From an uncultured Collinsella sp. (lineage in GTDB: Bacteria > Actinomycetota > Coriobacteriia > Coriobacteriales > Coriobacteriaceae): a stretch of 64,000 nucleotides of DNA. Of the stretch, positions 40,110 to 47,435 are shown one piece after another. The notes beneath the pieces were generated by a model. That model ran no database searches and was not told the DNA's origin. It worked only from the letters and a program-made list of their open reading frames with translations. The DNA is taken from positions 1 through 64,000 of the forward strand of contig UQUG01000002.1 in NCBI GenBank assembly GCA_900544205.1, given 5' to 3'. The first letter of the stretch is position 1; each line of letters begins with the position of its first letter. Position numbers and translations under genes: made by a program.

Positions 40110-40205
40110 GCGGTGAGATACGCAAAAACGCGCACAGACGCGCGTGTTTGTGCGAATATAGAGCTGTCAGAAATGCAAGACGTTCTATGACACAGGAGAC
40201 ACATA

Positions 40206-41285
40206 ATGGCAGATTCCAAGCAGGCTCCACTCGACGCCGCGGCAGCCGCCAAAGCAGCATTTGCTTCGGTCCAGGACAAGCCGTTCCCTAACGACATCTT
40301 TACGGCTCCCGAGCTCCGTTGGGCTGTGATCGGTTGCGGCGTTATTGCCAACCAGATGGCTCAGTCCCTTGCCCTGGCCGGCCGCAAGCTTACGGGCGTT
40401 GCCAACCGCACGCTCACCAAGGCTCAGACTTTTGCCGACCAGTACGGCGTCGAGAAGGTCTATGACACGGTTGAGGATCTCTACGCCGATCCTGACATCG
40501 ACGCCGTCTACATCACCACCCCGCACAACACCCATATCACCTATCTGCGCGCCGCCCTGGCGGCCGGCAAGCACGTTCTCTGCGAGAAGGCCATCACGCT
40601 CAACTCCGCCGAGCTCGATGAGGCCCGCGCCATTGCCGCCGAACGCAACGTGGTCCTTATGGACGCTACCACGGTGCTCCACATGCCCTTGTATCAAGAG
40701 CTGCGCCGCCGCATGGATGCCGGCGAGTTTGGCCGCATGAACCTCGCTCAGCTCAACTTTGGTAGCTACAAGGAGTACGGCGACCTGACCAACCGATTCT
40801 ACAATCGCAACCTCGCCGGCGGTGCCATGCTCGATATTGGCGTATACGCCCTGTCCGTCATGCGCCTGTTTATGGCGAGCCAGCCCGTCGAGGTCGTGTC
40901 TCTGGGTAACACCTGCGAGACCGGCGTGGACGTTGCAGGCGGCATCGTCTGCCGCAATGCCGAGCAGCAGCTGGGCGTCGTGAGCCTTACGCTCCACTCC
41001 AAGCAGCCAAAGCGGTCGGTTATCAGCTTTGACAATTGCTATGTCGAGGTCAACGAGTATCCGCGCGCCGATCACGCGACGATCGTGTGGACCGCGGACG
41101 GTCATCGCGAGGAGGTCGCCGCGGGCACCGAGGCTTATGCCCTGTGCTACGAGATGGCTGACCTCGAGCAGGCCGTCGCCGGCGACGATTCCAAGCGTGA
41201 GCTTCTGGATTATGCTTCTGATGTGATGGAGCTCATGACCAAGCTCCGCGCCGATTGGGGAGTCGTCTACCCCGAGGAGGAGTAA
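40206..41285 (+). CDS. Gfo/Idh/MocA family NAD(P)-dependent oxidoreductase
   Basis: A 359-residue sugar or polyol dehydrogenase-like protein. The Rossmann motif VIGCGVIANQMA is at about residues 40-51 after an unusual N-terminal extension of about 38 residues. YITTPHNTHI and the catalytic-site CEKAITLNSAE follow, then the Gfo/Idh C-terminal substrate domain with GGAMLDIGVYALSVM. ATG 40206 has AGGAG 8 bp upstream. It is 3 bp upstream of a DeoR-type regulator, so the two form an operon probably concerned with a sugar or cyclitol; the substrate is unknown. Confidence 0.9.
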   Translation: MADSKQAPLDAAAAAKAAFASVQDKPFPNDIFTAPELRWAVIGCGVIANQMAQSLALAGRKLTGVANRTLTKAQTFADQYGVEKVYDTVEDLYADPDIDAVYITTPHNTHITYLRAALAAGKHVLCEKAITLNSAELDEARAIAAERNVVLMDATTVLHMPLYQELRRRMDAGEFGRMNLAQLNFGSYKEYGDLTNRFYNRNLAGGAMLDIGVYALSVMRLFMASQPVEVVSLGNTCETGVDVAGGIVCRNAEQQLGVVSLTLHSKQPKRSVISFDNCYVEVNEYPRADHATIVWTADGHREEVAAGTEAYALCYEMADLEQAVAGDDSKRELLDYASDVMELMTKLRADWGVVYPEEE

Positions 41286-41288
41286 GCG

Positions 41289-42035
41289 ATGCTTGCGGAA
41301 GATAGGCTCAATACGATCGTGTCGATGGTGCAGCAGGCTGGCTCGGTAACGGTGCCCGAGCTTGCCGATGCCCTGGGCGTGACGGCCTCTACCATTCGAC
41401 GCGACCTACAGACGCTCGACCGAGCGCACCGCATCGCCAAGGTGCACGGTGGCGCGACAAGTCTTGAGCGCGCGCACGTGACGCGCGACCTAACGATCAG
41501 CGAGCGCAGCGATCTCCATAACGACGACAAGGAGCGTATCTGCGCCCGTGCGGCGGCGCTTGTGGAGCCCGATAGCTTTGTGTATATCGATTCGGGCTCC
41601 ACGACCCTCAAGCTCATCGAGCATCTTCCGCGCCTTGAGGGCGTCACCTATGTGACTGATTCCGTGCTCCACGCTCAGCACCTCGCTTTGCGCGGCATGC
41701 GCACCGTTGTGCTGGGCGGCGAGCTCAAGCCAGAGACCGAGGCGCTCGTCGGACCCGATGCCTTGGCAACCCTGGACCGCTATAACTTCAACTGCGGCTT
41801 TTGGGGTTCCAATGGCATCGCCGCCGAGCAAGGTCTCACCACACCGGATATCGAGGAAGCGCAGGTCAAACGTATCTCGATGCGCCATACCGCCAAACGC
41901 TTCGTAATCTCGGACGCCAGTAAATTTGGCATGGTGGCGCCCGTCAAGTTTGCGGACTTTCGCGATGCAACGATCATCACTGCGGGCGAGGTATCCGCCA
42001 AGTACCAGTCGATGGATAACGTCATTACGGTCTAG
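41289..42035 (+). CDS. DeoR/GlpR family transcriptional regulator
   Basis: A 248-residue DeoR-type repressor. The N-terminal winged helix-turn-helix includes VTVPELADALGVTASTIRRD (about residues 19-38) and IAKVHGGA. The C-terminal sugar-phosphate-binding domain shows YIDSGSTTLKLIEHL and the conserved NCGFWGSNGI and KFGMVAPVKFAD. Such regulators sense phosphorylated sugars. It shares an operon with the oxidoreductase gene and probably controls the promoter upstream. Confidence 0.92.
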   Translation: MLAEDRLNTIVSMVQQAGSVTVPELADALGVTASTIRRDLQTLDRAHRIAKVHGGATSLERAHVTRDLTISERSDLHNDDKERICARAAALVEPDSFVYIDSGSTTLKLIEHLPRLEGVTYVTDSVLHAQHLALRGMRTVVLGGELKPETEALVGPDALATLDRYNFNCGFWGSNGIAAEQGLTTPDIEEAQVKRISMRHTAKRFVISDASKFGMVAPVKFADFRDATIITAGEVSAKYQSMDNVITV

Positions 42036-42061
42036 CGACAGGGGACAGGACAAGGCCAAAG

Positions 42062-42094
42062 CCACCACAAAGGTGCCTGTCCCCGCTGTGGTGG
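42062..42094. repeat. GGGACAG-core small hairpin, copy f
   Basis: CCACCACA and TGTGGTGG arms flank AAGGTGCCTGTCCCCGC, whose minus-strand reading contains GGGGACAGGCACC. An almost identical hairpin (copy g) lies at 42431-42467. Confidence 0.65.
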
Positions 42095-42127
42095 TTAGTA
42101 ACGAAAACCGAGTAGTTTTCTCAATAG

Positions 42128-42164
42128 AAAAGCGGCAACGTCCATTACGGGCGTTGCCGCTTTT
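42128..42164 (+). terminator. Intrinsic terminator after the DeoR-type gene
   Basis: AAAAGCGGCAACG pairs with CGTTGCCGCTTTT (42128-42140 with 42152-42164), a symmetrical stem able to terminate in both directions. Confidence 0.88.
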
Positions 42165-42180
42165 GTTGTCTACCGGTTTT

Positions 42181-42398
42181 GTCTAAGTCTGTAACAACTA
42201 GACCGTTAAAAGTGGGCTAGGTGTTACAGATCGAGATACTTCCGAGCCGCGCCGTCCCTTTGTCTCAATCTGTAACATCTGGGACCGATTTTGCCGAGTT
42301 ATTGTTACAGATTGAGATTTTCCCTTAAGGGGGATTCGAATGTCTCGATCTGTAACAGACCGACCGGAAAATGGGCTCTAACTGTTACAGATCGAGAC
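42181..42398. repeat. Three tandem 80-bp hairpin repeats
   Basis: Left arms GTCTCAATCTGTAACA-type begin at 42181, 42262 and 42342; right arms TGTTACAGATCGAGAC-type begin at 42222, 42303 and 42383. The period is 81 then 80 bp. Each unit is a hairpin with arms of about 15-16 nt and a 25-nt loop, followed by a 24-nt spacer. Loops share a GACCG element followed by an A- or T-rich run. The array lies between convergent genes, so a promoter role is unlikely. It may be a BIME-like repeat or a protein-binding array. Confidence 0.8.
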
Positions 42399-42430
42399 GT
42401 TTTGGGACCGCGGCTGAGCCATTGCGGCAA

Positions 42431-42467
42431 AACCACCACAAAGGTGCCTGTCCCGATTGTGGTGGTT
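42431..42467. repeat. GGGACAG-core small hairpin, copy g
   Basis: AACCACCACA and TGTGGTGGTT flank a core reading TCGGGACAGGCACCTT on the minus strand. It overlaps the first base of the stop codon of the pseudouridine synthase gene and flanks the tandem array on the opposite side from copy f. Confidence 0.65.
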
Positions 42468-43126
42468 TAGGGCTCCCAGGGGCAGGGGGCTTCGATGTGG
42501 ATGTGCTCGCCGGTTACGGGATGCGTGAAGGACACGCTGTGGGCGTGGAGCATCAGGCCGCAGGGGCGCGGCGTTCCGTACAGGTCGTCGCCAACCAGGG
42601 GATGATGCTCGCTTGCCAGGTGCACACGGATTTGGTGCTTGCGGCCGGTGAGCAACTCGACATCGATATACGAGCGCGCGGGCAGGCCACGACGGCTCTT
42701 AAGACGTTTGAGCACCTTCACGCGAGTTTGAGACGGCTTGCCGCTGGCGCCGACGCGCATCTTTCGGCTGTCGTGACGGTCGCGGGCGATGGGCTTGTCG
42801 ATGAGCTTCTCGTTCCAGTCGATCTTGCCCTCGGCCAGCGCCAGATAGTGCTTTTCGAAGGCGTGGTCGATGACCATTTGGTCAAAGGCGGGCTGCGTCT
42901 GTTTGTCGAGCGAAAACAACACCACGCCGGTGGTGTTGCGGTCCAGGCGGTTGAGCGGCTGCATGTCGGTCGCGGCAAAGCCGTCGCCCATCGCCAGCAG
43001 CAGGTCGCTGGCGTAGTCGGTGAGCGTGCGCTCGCCGGTGCCGTCGCCGTGGACGATCATGCCGGCGGGCTTGTCGATGGCCATAAGCCAGGCGTCGCAG
43101 TAGAGGACTTGAGGTTCTTCGTTCAC
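42467..43126 (-). CDS. RluA-family pseudouridine synthase
   Basis: Pseudouridine synthases of the RluA family isomerise uridine in 23S rRNA or tRNA. The catalytic Asp lies in PLNRLDRNTTGVVLFS (usual consensus HRLDRxTSG). VLYCDAWLMAIDKPAGMIVH and the C-terminal GRKHQIRVHLASEHHPLVGD are typical. At 219 residues it has only the catalytic domain, without the N-terminal S4 domain of RluC/RluD, closer to RluA/TruC types. The target nucleotide is not predictable. It is 15 bp downstream of the U32-type gene on the same strand, forming a probable RNA-modification unit. Confidence 0.9.
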   Translation of the reverse strand: MNEEPQVLYCDAWLMAIDKPAGMIVHGDGTGERTLTDYASDLLLAMGDGFAATDMQPLNRLDRNTTGVVLFSLDKQTQPAFDQMVIDHAFEKHYLALAEGKIDWNEKLIDKPIARDRHDSRKMRVGASGKPSQTRVKVLKRLKSRRGLPARSYIDVELLTGRKHQIRVHLASEHHPLVGDDLYGTPRPCGLMLHAHSVSFTHPVTGEHIHIEAPCPWEP

Positions 43127-43141
43127 GTGTAAGCCTTTCGG

Positions 43142-45637
43142 TTAGCTAATTCCCACAAACATGCAGCCCGAAGTCGCCCCGCGCAGGCGGGCGGCGGGCT
43201 TGCGGCCGGCTTGAGCTGCCTCGACGGCGCGACGGACGCGAGCGACGGCACGGGCGATCTCATCCGTCTCGAGCAGCGTTCCGTCCACCATGAGACGACG
43301 CACGCCGGCATCGAGCAGCTGAGGAACCTGAGGCGTGAGGTCGATGGGGTAGGCGTCGTACAGGCGTGAGCGGCCGTGGATGTCGGTACGCACCGGCATG
43401 ACCTTTCCGTCGATATTCTTGAGCGAGAGCTTGCGGGCACGCAGGCGGCAGTTGGCGCAATCGCGGATGCAGCCGTTGGCAACCTGCAGAATGCAATGCT
43501 CGCTTGTCATGACGCGCGGGCGGCCAAAGACGGTGATGCCCAGAGCCGCGGGCGCGGCGGCGCCGAGCGAGACAATCTCGTCGAGCGTGATCTCGGGCGA
43601 GAGCCAAAACGCACCGGCTCCGCGCCCGGCAAGCGCCTCCATGCAGGGCGTGTTGTGCACCGGCAGGCAAGAGCGAATCTCGGCCGTGGCGCCGGCATGA
43701 GCGGCTACGGCGAGCTCGGAGATATTGCCGACGGCGACGGTGGCTCCGGCATTGATCCAAGGATCGACGCGCTCGTGGTCAACGGCGCGGCAGACCTCGT
43801 CGAGCACGGGTACGATGCCCTGCTCAAATGCATCGGCGGGGGAGAGTCCGACAGCCTCGAGCACGTCGGTGGTCATATAGATGCGCGCGGCGCCCTCGGC
43901 ACGAGCTGCCTCGGCGGCCTCGAGCGAGGTGACGGTGGCGCAGATCTGCGGCTCATCGCGGTAGTGCTCGGGCGCGGGGCGGGAATCACTGGTTACAATC
44001 GCCGGCAGCTCGAGCGTTTTCGCGCGCTCCTCGTACGGTGCCAGAATGGCCTCTTCCAGCGCCTTACAAGCGGCGGCGCGCACCTTGTGCACGGCGGAAA
44101 AGCCCATACCGCAGCCGGCGTCGAGCGAAACGTTAAAGCTTGCGGCCTCAAAGGGAGAGGAGCCCATGCGCCCGACGTGCTCAACCAGATCGGATGCCTC
44201 GAAGGCGCGGGTCTTGGCAGCCTCGACGGTAAAGCCCGTGGCCGTGGCCGTAAGCGAAGGGTCGTCGCAGCAGGTGAGCGTAACGGTAAACGGCTCGCCC
44301 AGACGCGCCACAACGGACACGTCTACGGCGCGGCGGCGCAGCACATCGCGTTTGAGCGCAGCCCCGGCGGCGTCAATGGCGCGCTGGCTTCGAATCACGC
44401 GCACGCGGCAGCCCTCGGGCATGCTGCGGGGCACGCGGCACTCGATGATGCCGCCCGCGGCGGCATCATCGGCGGCAATGGTGGTCAGGAACTGGTCAAA
44501 CTCGTTATCGTGACGAAGCTCCAGCAGGTCGCCCTTGCCCACGGGCTCAAACAGCTCAATGCGGGCGATGGCGGCGCGGCGACGGCGATCGTCGGGCTTG
44601 AGTCCGCGTACATCGCGGTTGGCCAGACGGCTGCCCAGCACCGTGCCCACAATCTGGCCGCGGTTGTTGGAGCGCTCGTAGCTCATCATCTCGTCGCCCG
44701 AGGTGCCATCCTGGTAGGCGTGCGTAAAGTCGCGGTTAAAGCAGCGCTTGAGCTGTCGCTGGCGGGCGGCATCCTCATCCTTGGAGGTCGAAACATCGGC
44801 CAGCATGTCATCAATCTGGTGACGATACACATCGACGATGGAATACACGTAATCGGGGGCCTTCATGCGGCCCTCGAGCTTGAGCGATGCGGCGCCGGCG
44901 TCATACAGACGACGAACGAGCTGCGAGGTATTGGTATCGCGCGGGCATAGCGCGCGCTCGCGACTGGCAGGGGAGAGCGAGCGGCCGTTCTCGTCGATCA
45001 GCTCGTAAGGCAAGCGACAGGGCTGAGCGCACATGCCGCGGTTGGCCGAGCGGCCCGCCATGGCAAAGCTCGAGAGCAGGCATAGGCCCGAGTAGCAAAA
45101 GCAGATGGCACCGTGGCTAAAGACCTCCAGGTCAACGTCGGGCGCGGCGTCGTGGATGGCGGCGATCTCGTCGATGGAGAGCTCGCGCGAGAGAGTCACG
45201 CGGTCGGCGCCCTGCTCGCGGCACCAAAGCGTTCCGCGGTCATCATGGATGTTCGCCTGGGTCGAGATATGCGTCTCGATGCCGGGCATCGTGCGCTTGA
45301 CCTCAAAGAACAGGCCCCAGTCCTGGATGATGAAGGCGTCGGCGCCCAGCGTGGAGCAGCGATGGATGAGTTGCAGCGCATCGCCCATCTCGGACTGCTT
45401 GATGACGATGTTGACCGTGACGTAGACGCGCGACCCGGCTAGATGTGCGGCGCGGCAGGCTTGCTCAAAGGCCTCGTCGGTAAAGTTGGTGGCCTTGCGG
45501 CGGGCGTTGAAGCTGCCCATGCCGCAATAGATGGCGTCTGCCCCCGCGGCGAGTGCGGCGGCAAAGGGCTCGGGCCCTCCGGCGGGCGCCAAAAGCTCGG
45601 GTCTGCGGTTGGTGGTTCGACTGGCGGTTGCGGTCAT
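43142..45637 (-). CDS. U32-family peptidase-like protein with DUF3656 (RlhA-like 23S rRNA hydroxylation)
   Basis: An 831-residue U32 protein. The N-terminal part has ELLAPAGGPEPFAAALAAGA, ADAIYCGMGSFNARR and VNIVIKQSEM, and the cluster-binding cysteines occur in GLCLLSSFAMAGRSANRGMC then AQPCRLPY. The long C-terminal region matches the DUF3656-type extension. The U32 family member RlhA (YdcP) of E. coli makes 5-hydroxycytidine at 23S rRNA C2501, and the length and domain order suggest the same role; collagenase-type peptidase function is less likely. A second cysteine set (CILQVANGCIRDCANCRLRA) lies near the C terminus. It is upstream of the RluA-type gene. Confidence 0.82.
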   Translation of the reverse strand: MTATASRTTNRRPELLAPAGGPEPFAAALAAGADAIYCGMGSFNARRKATNFTDEAFEQACRAAHLAGSRVYVTVNIVIKQSEMGDALQLIHRCSTLGADAFIIQDWGLFFEVKRTMPGIETHISTQANIHDDRGTLWCREQGADRVTLSRELSIDEIAAIHDAAPDVDLEVFSHGAICFCYSGLCLLSSFAMAGRSANRGMCAQPCRLPYELIDENGRSLSPASRERALCPRDTNTSQLVRRLYDAGAASLKLEGRMKAPDYVYSIVDVYRHQIDDMLADVSTSKDEDAARQRQLKRCFNRDFTHAYQDGTSGDEMMSYERSNNRGQIVGTVLGSRLANRDVRGLKPDDRRRRAAIARIELFEPVGKGDLLELRHDNEFDQFLTTIAADDAAAGGIIECRVPRSMPEGCRVRVIRSQRAIDAAGAALKRDVLRRRAVDVSVVARLGEPFTVTLTCCDDPSLTATATGFTVEAAKTRAFEASDLVEHVGRMGSSPFEAASFNVSLDAGCGMGFSAVHKVRAAACKALEEAILAPYEERAKTLELPAIVTSDSRPAPEHYRDEPQICATVTSLEAAEAARAEGAARIYMTTDVLEAVGLSPADAFEQGIVPVLDEVCRAVDHERVDPWINAGATVAVGNISELAVAAHAGATAEIRSCLPVHNTPCMEALAGRGAGAFWLSPEITLDEIVSLGAAAPAALGITVFGRPRVMTSEHCILQVANGCIRDCANCRLRARKLSLKNIDGKVMPVRTDIHGRSRLYDAYPIDLTPQVPQLLDAGVRRLMVDGTLLETDEIARAVARVRRAVEAAQAGRKPAARLRGATSGCMFVGIS

Positions 45638-45793
45638 ATCCTGCCTTTCAAAATGCTCAGATATTCAAAAGTATAGTGGTGCCGTTGCGGCAGGCGATGC
45701 CCGCGCTCCAAGCGGGATAAAGTCTTCAGCAGCTTGGGCTGGCTGACCCCGTGAAGAACCGTTCAGCGGTTCGGGGAAACCGTTGGGCGATAA

Positions 45794-45824
45794 AATATTC
45801 TCGCAAACTGATAATATTCTTGCA
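45794..45824. promoter_or_regulatory. AATATTCTYGCA direct repeat upstream of ridA
   Basis: AATATTCTCGCA (45794-45805) and AATATTCTTGCA (45813-45824) repeat with a 19-bp period, overlapping a -10-like GATAAT (45810-45815). They lie about 115 bp before ridA in a 299-bp gap that is otherwise without a visible gene. Confidence 0.35.
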
Positions 45825-45936
45825 TCGCATGGAAACCTTGATTACTATCCCAATCAAGCGCGGTGTTCAGACCGAACTGTGCCTCCCGGTGCGAACGCCG
45901 CGCTCACGCTTTCTAGTTAACCGTAAGGAGATAAAC

Positions 45937-46314
45937 ATGAGCAAGACCGTCGTGTCTTCCGATAACGCACCCGCAGCCATCGGACCGTATTCCCCCGGTA
46001 TCCAGACCGGCAACATGGTGTTCCTGTCCGGCCAGCTGGGCATCGACCCCACAACTGGCAAGATGCCCGAGGGCGTCGAGGCCCAGGCCAAGCAGTCCCT
46101 TGCTAACGTCGAGGCCCTGCTGACTGCCGCCGGCGCTACGTTTGCCGATGTCGTCAAGACCACGGTCTACCTGGCCGACATTGCCGACTTCGCTGCCGTG
46201 AACGAGATCTACGCCTCCAAGTTCGAGGCTCCGTTCCCCGCGCGCAGCGCTTTCCAGGTTGCCGCCCTTCCGGCTGGCGGTCTGGTCGAGATCGAGGTCG
46301 TCGCCGCTCTCTAA
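45937..46314 (+). CDS. ridA: RidA family reactive intermediate deaminase
   Basis: RidA hydrolyses reactive 2-aminoacrylate and related enamines to 2-oxo acids. The 125-residue length is standard; APAAIGPYSPGIQTGNMVFL, SGQLGIDPTTG, VVKTTVYLADIADFAAVNEI and the substrate-binding Arg in FPARSAFQVAALP are conserved. ATG 45937 with AAGGAG 7 bp upstream is chosen; the frame is open earlier without a ribosome binding site. It lies beside purine catabolic genes. In clusters of that kind diaminopropionate ammonia-lyase (YgeX) generates enamine, so RidA may serve that pathway; this is inference. Confidence 0.95.
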   Translation: MSKTVVSSDNAPAAIGPYSPGIQTGNMVFLSGQLGIDPTTGKMPEGVEAQAKQSLANVEALLTAAGATFADVVKTTVYLADIADFAAVNEIYASKFEAPFPARSAFQVAALPAGGLVEIEVVAAL

Positions 46315-46343
46315 GGCGTTGGCAACAACTAAACATGACATGC

Positions 46344-46385
46344 AAAAAGACCCTGCAGCGCGTGCGAGCTGCAGGGTCTTTTGTT
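46344..46385 (+). terminator. Intrinsic terminator after ridA
   Basis: AAAAAGACCCTGCAG pairs with CTGCAGGGTCTTTT, bidirectional; it can also serve the minus-strand regulator gene that converges on it. Confidence 0.9.
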
Positions 46386-46426
46386 AAGTGACGGATCGCT
46401 TGTGGAGCCGCGCTCCATTTTGCTCG

Positions 46427-47083
46427 TTAGCCCTCCTTGCGAACTTTTTGCAGGTAGCGGTAGACGCTGGGCTCCGAGATGCCCAGCGCGGTGGCGGCGC
46501 AGGCCACGGCGCCCTTGAGCATGAACACCCCGTTGCCGTTGAGGTGGCGAATGACGTCCACGCGGTCGCTCTGACCAAGCGACGCTACATCCAGCCCGCG
46601 CGCGCTCAGCAACTCGGCAATGCTGCGGTCGATGAGCTCCTGTGTGGACTCCGAAAGGCTTTCGACCTCGATAGGGGCGGGCTCCGTGCGCGTCGGCGCC
46701 GCGTCGAAGCACGCCATGAGCTGCTGCGCCATGGCGTTGATGGAGCGTACGGTCGAGAGGTCGGTGTTGACGCAGAGCATACCGACGATCTCATCATTCT
46801 CGCGGATAAAGTACGTCGCTGACTCCAACGTCTTGCCGCCGGCACCGCGCCCCTCGTAGCCCGTAATAAACGGCAGGTCGCGATACTTGGCGTCGTGCAT
46901 GATCTTGAGTGCCAGATCGGTGGCGGGACCGCCGACCTTGCGGCCGCTTACGATGCCGTTGCGAATATCGACGATGGCGTGGTCGGGATCCGAGAAATCG
47001 TGCAGCACGATTTCGCTGTTTTTGCCGAGTATCTGCTCCAGAAAATCGACCATCGGCAAAAAGCGACGTACGGTCTCGTTCAC
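46427..47083 (-). CDS. YheO/DauR-type transcriptional regulator (PAS-like plus HTH)
   Basis: A 218-residue regulator. The N-terminal YheO-type PAS-like domain includes EIVLHDFSDPDHAIVDIRNG, VGGPATDLAL and a YFIRENDEIVGMLCVNTDLS segment; the C-terminal part has a DauR-type helix-turn-helix (FMLKGAVACAATALGISEPS then VYRYLQKVRK). The GTG at 47083 has AAAGGAG 7 bp upstream and gives a protein starting at NETVRRFLPMVDFLEQ; an earlier in-frame start at 47224 is not supported. It diverges from the purine permease gene across 352 bp and is the likely regulator of that operon. Confidence 0.88.
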   Translation of the reverse strand: MNETVRRFLPMVDFLEQILGKNSEIVLHDFSDPDHAIVDIRNGIVSGRKVGGPATDLALKIMHDAKYRDLPFITGYEGRGAGGKTLESATYFIRENDEIVGMLCVNTDLSTVRSINAMAQQLMACFDAAPTRTEPAPIEVESLSESTQELIDRSIAELLSARGLDVASLGQSDRVDVIRHLNGNGVFMLKGAVACAATALGISEPSVYRYLQKVRKEG

Positions 47084-47319
47084 GGGCAACTCCTTTGGGT
47101 GAAATCGGAAATGTTCATAACAATTTTTTCTCATGGTAACACGCTGCCCATCATCTCGTATATCCGCAGGTACATTGCGTAATGCAGACGAACGGTAGGA
47201 ATTTAGCGGTAAACGGTTGACCAAAAGAAATGTTAGATGTTATTTTGACCAGACACTTTCCTGACCTGCGGAAATGCGTAATTTCAGCTGAAGAATAGTC
47301 TGATAACAAAAAATTATTA

Positions 47320-47348
47320 TTGAGAATGAGAATCATCTTTAATACGAT
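47320..47348 (+). promoter_or_regulatory. Permease promoter overlapped by a Fur-like box
   Basis: TTGAGA (47320-47325), 17 bp, TACGAT (47343-47348). Overlapping it, GAGAATGAGAATCATC (47322-47337) closely resembles the ferric uptake regulator consensus (GATAATGATAATCATTATC). The rest of the 352-bp gap is AT-rich and also holds a 9-bp inverted pair TCCGCAGGT/ACCTGCGGA about 100 bp apart, possibly for the divergent regulator. Confidence 0.45.
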
Positions 47349-47435
47349 ATGCAATGAAGGCACAACCTCAACCCCGCACTGCGTCACAATAGAGCGTTAG
47401 ATGCGAAAACAACTACTTCGAGGATTGGTGGTCAA

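Noticed and set aside
39894..40190. Small plus-strand open frame of 98 codons after rplX
   Set aside because: It runs through the rplX terminator and the AT-rich promoter region, has no ribosome binding site and looks random.
42181..42398. CRISPR array
   Set aside because: Repeats are inverted pairs with a regular 80-bp period and similar loops, not identical direct repeats with unique spacers, and no cas gene is nearby.
43376..44950. Plus-strand open frame of 524 codons opposite the U32 gene
   Set aside because: Low-complexity Gly/Ala/Leu translation without family features, antisense to a well-supported gene.
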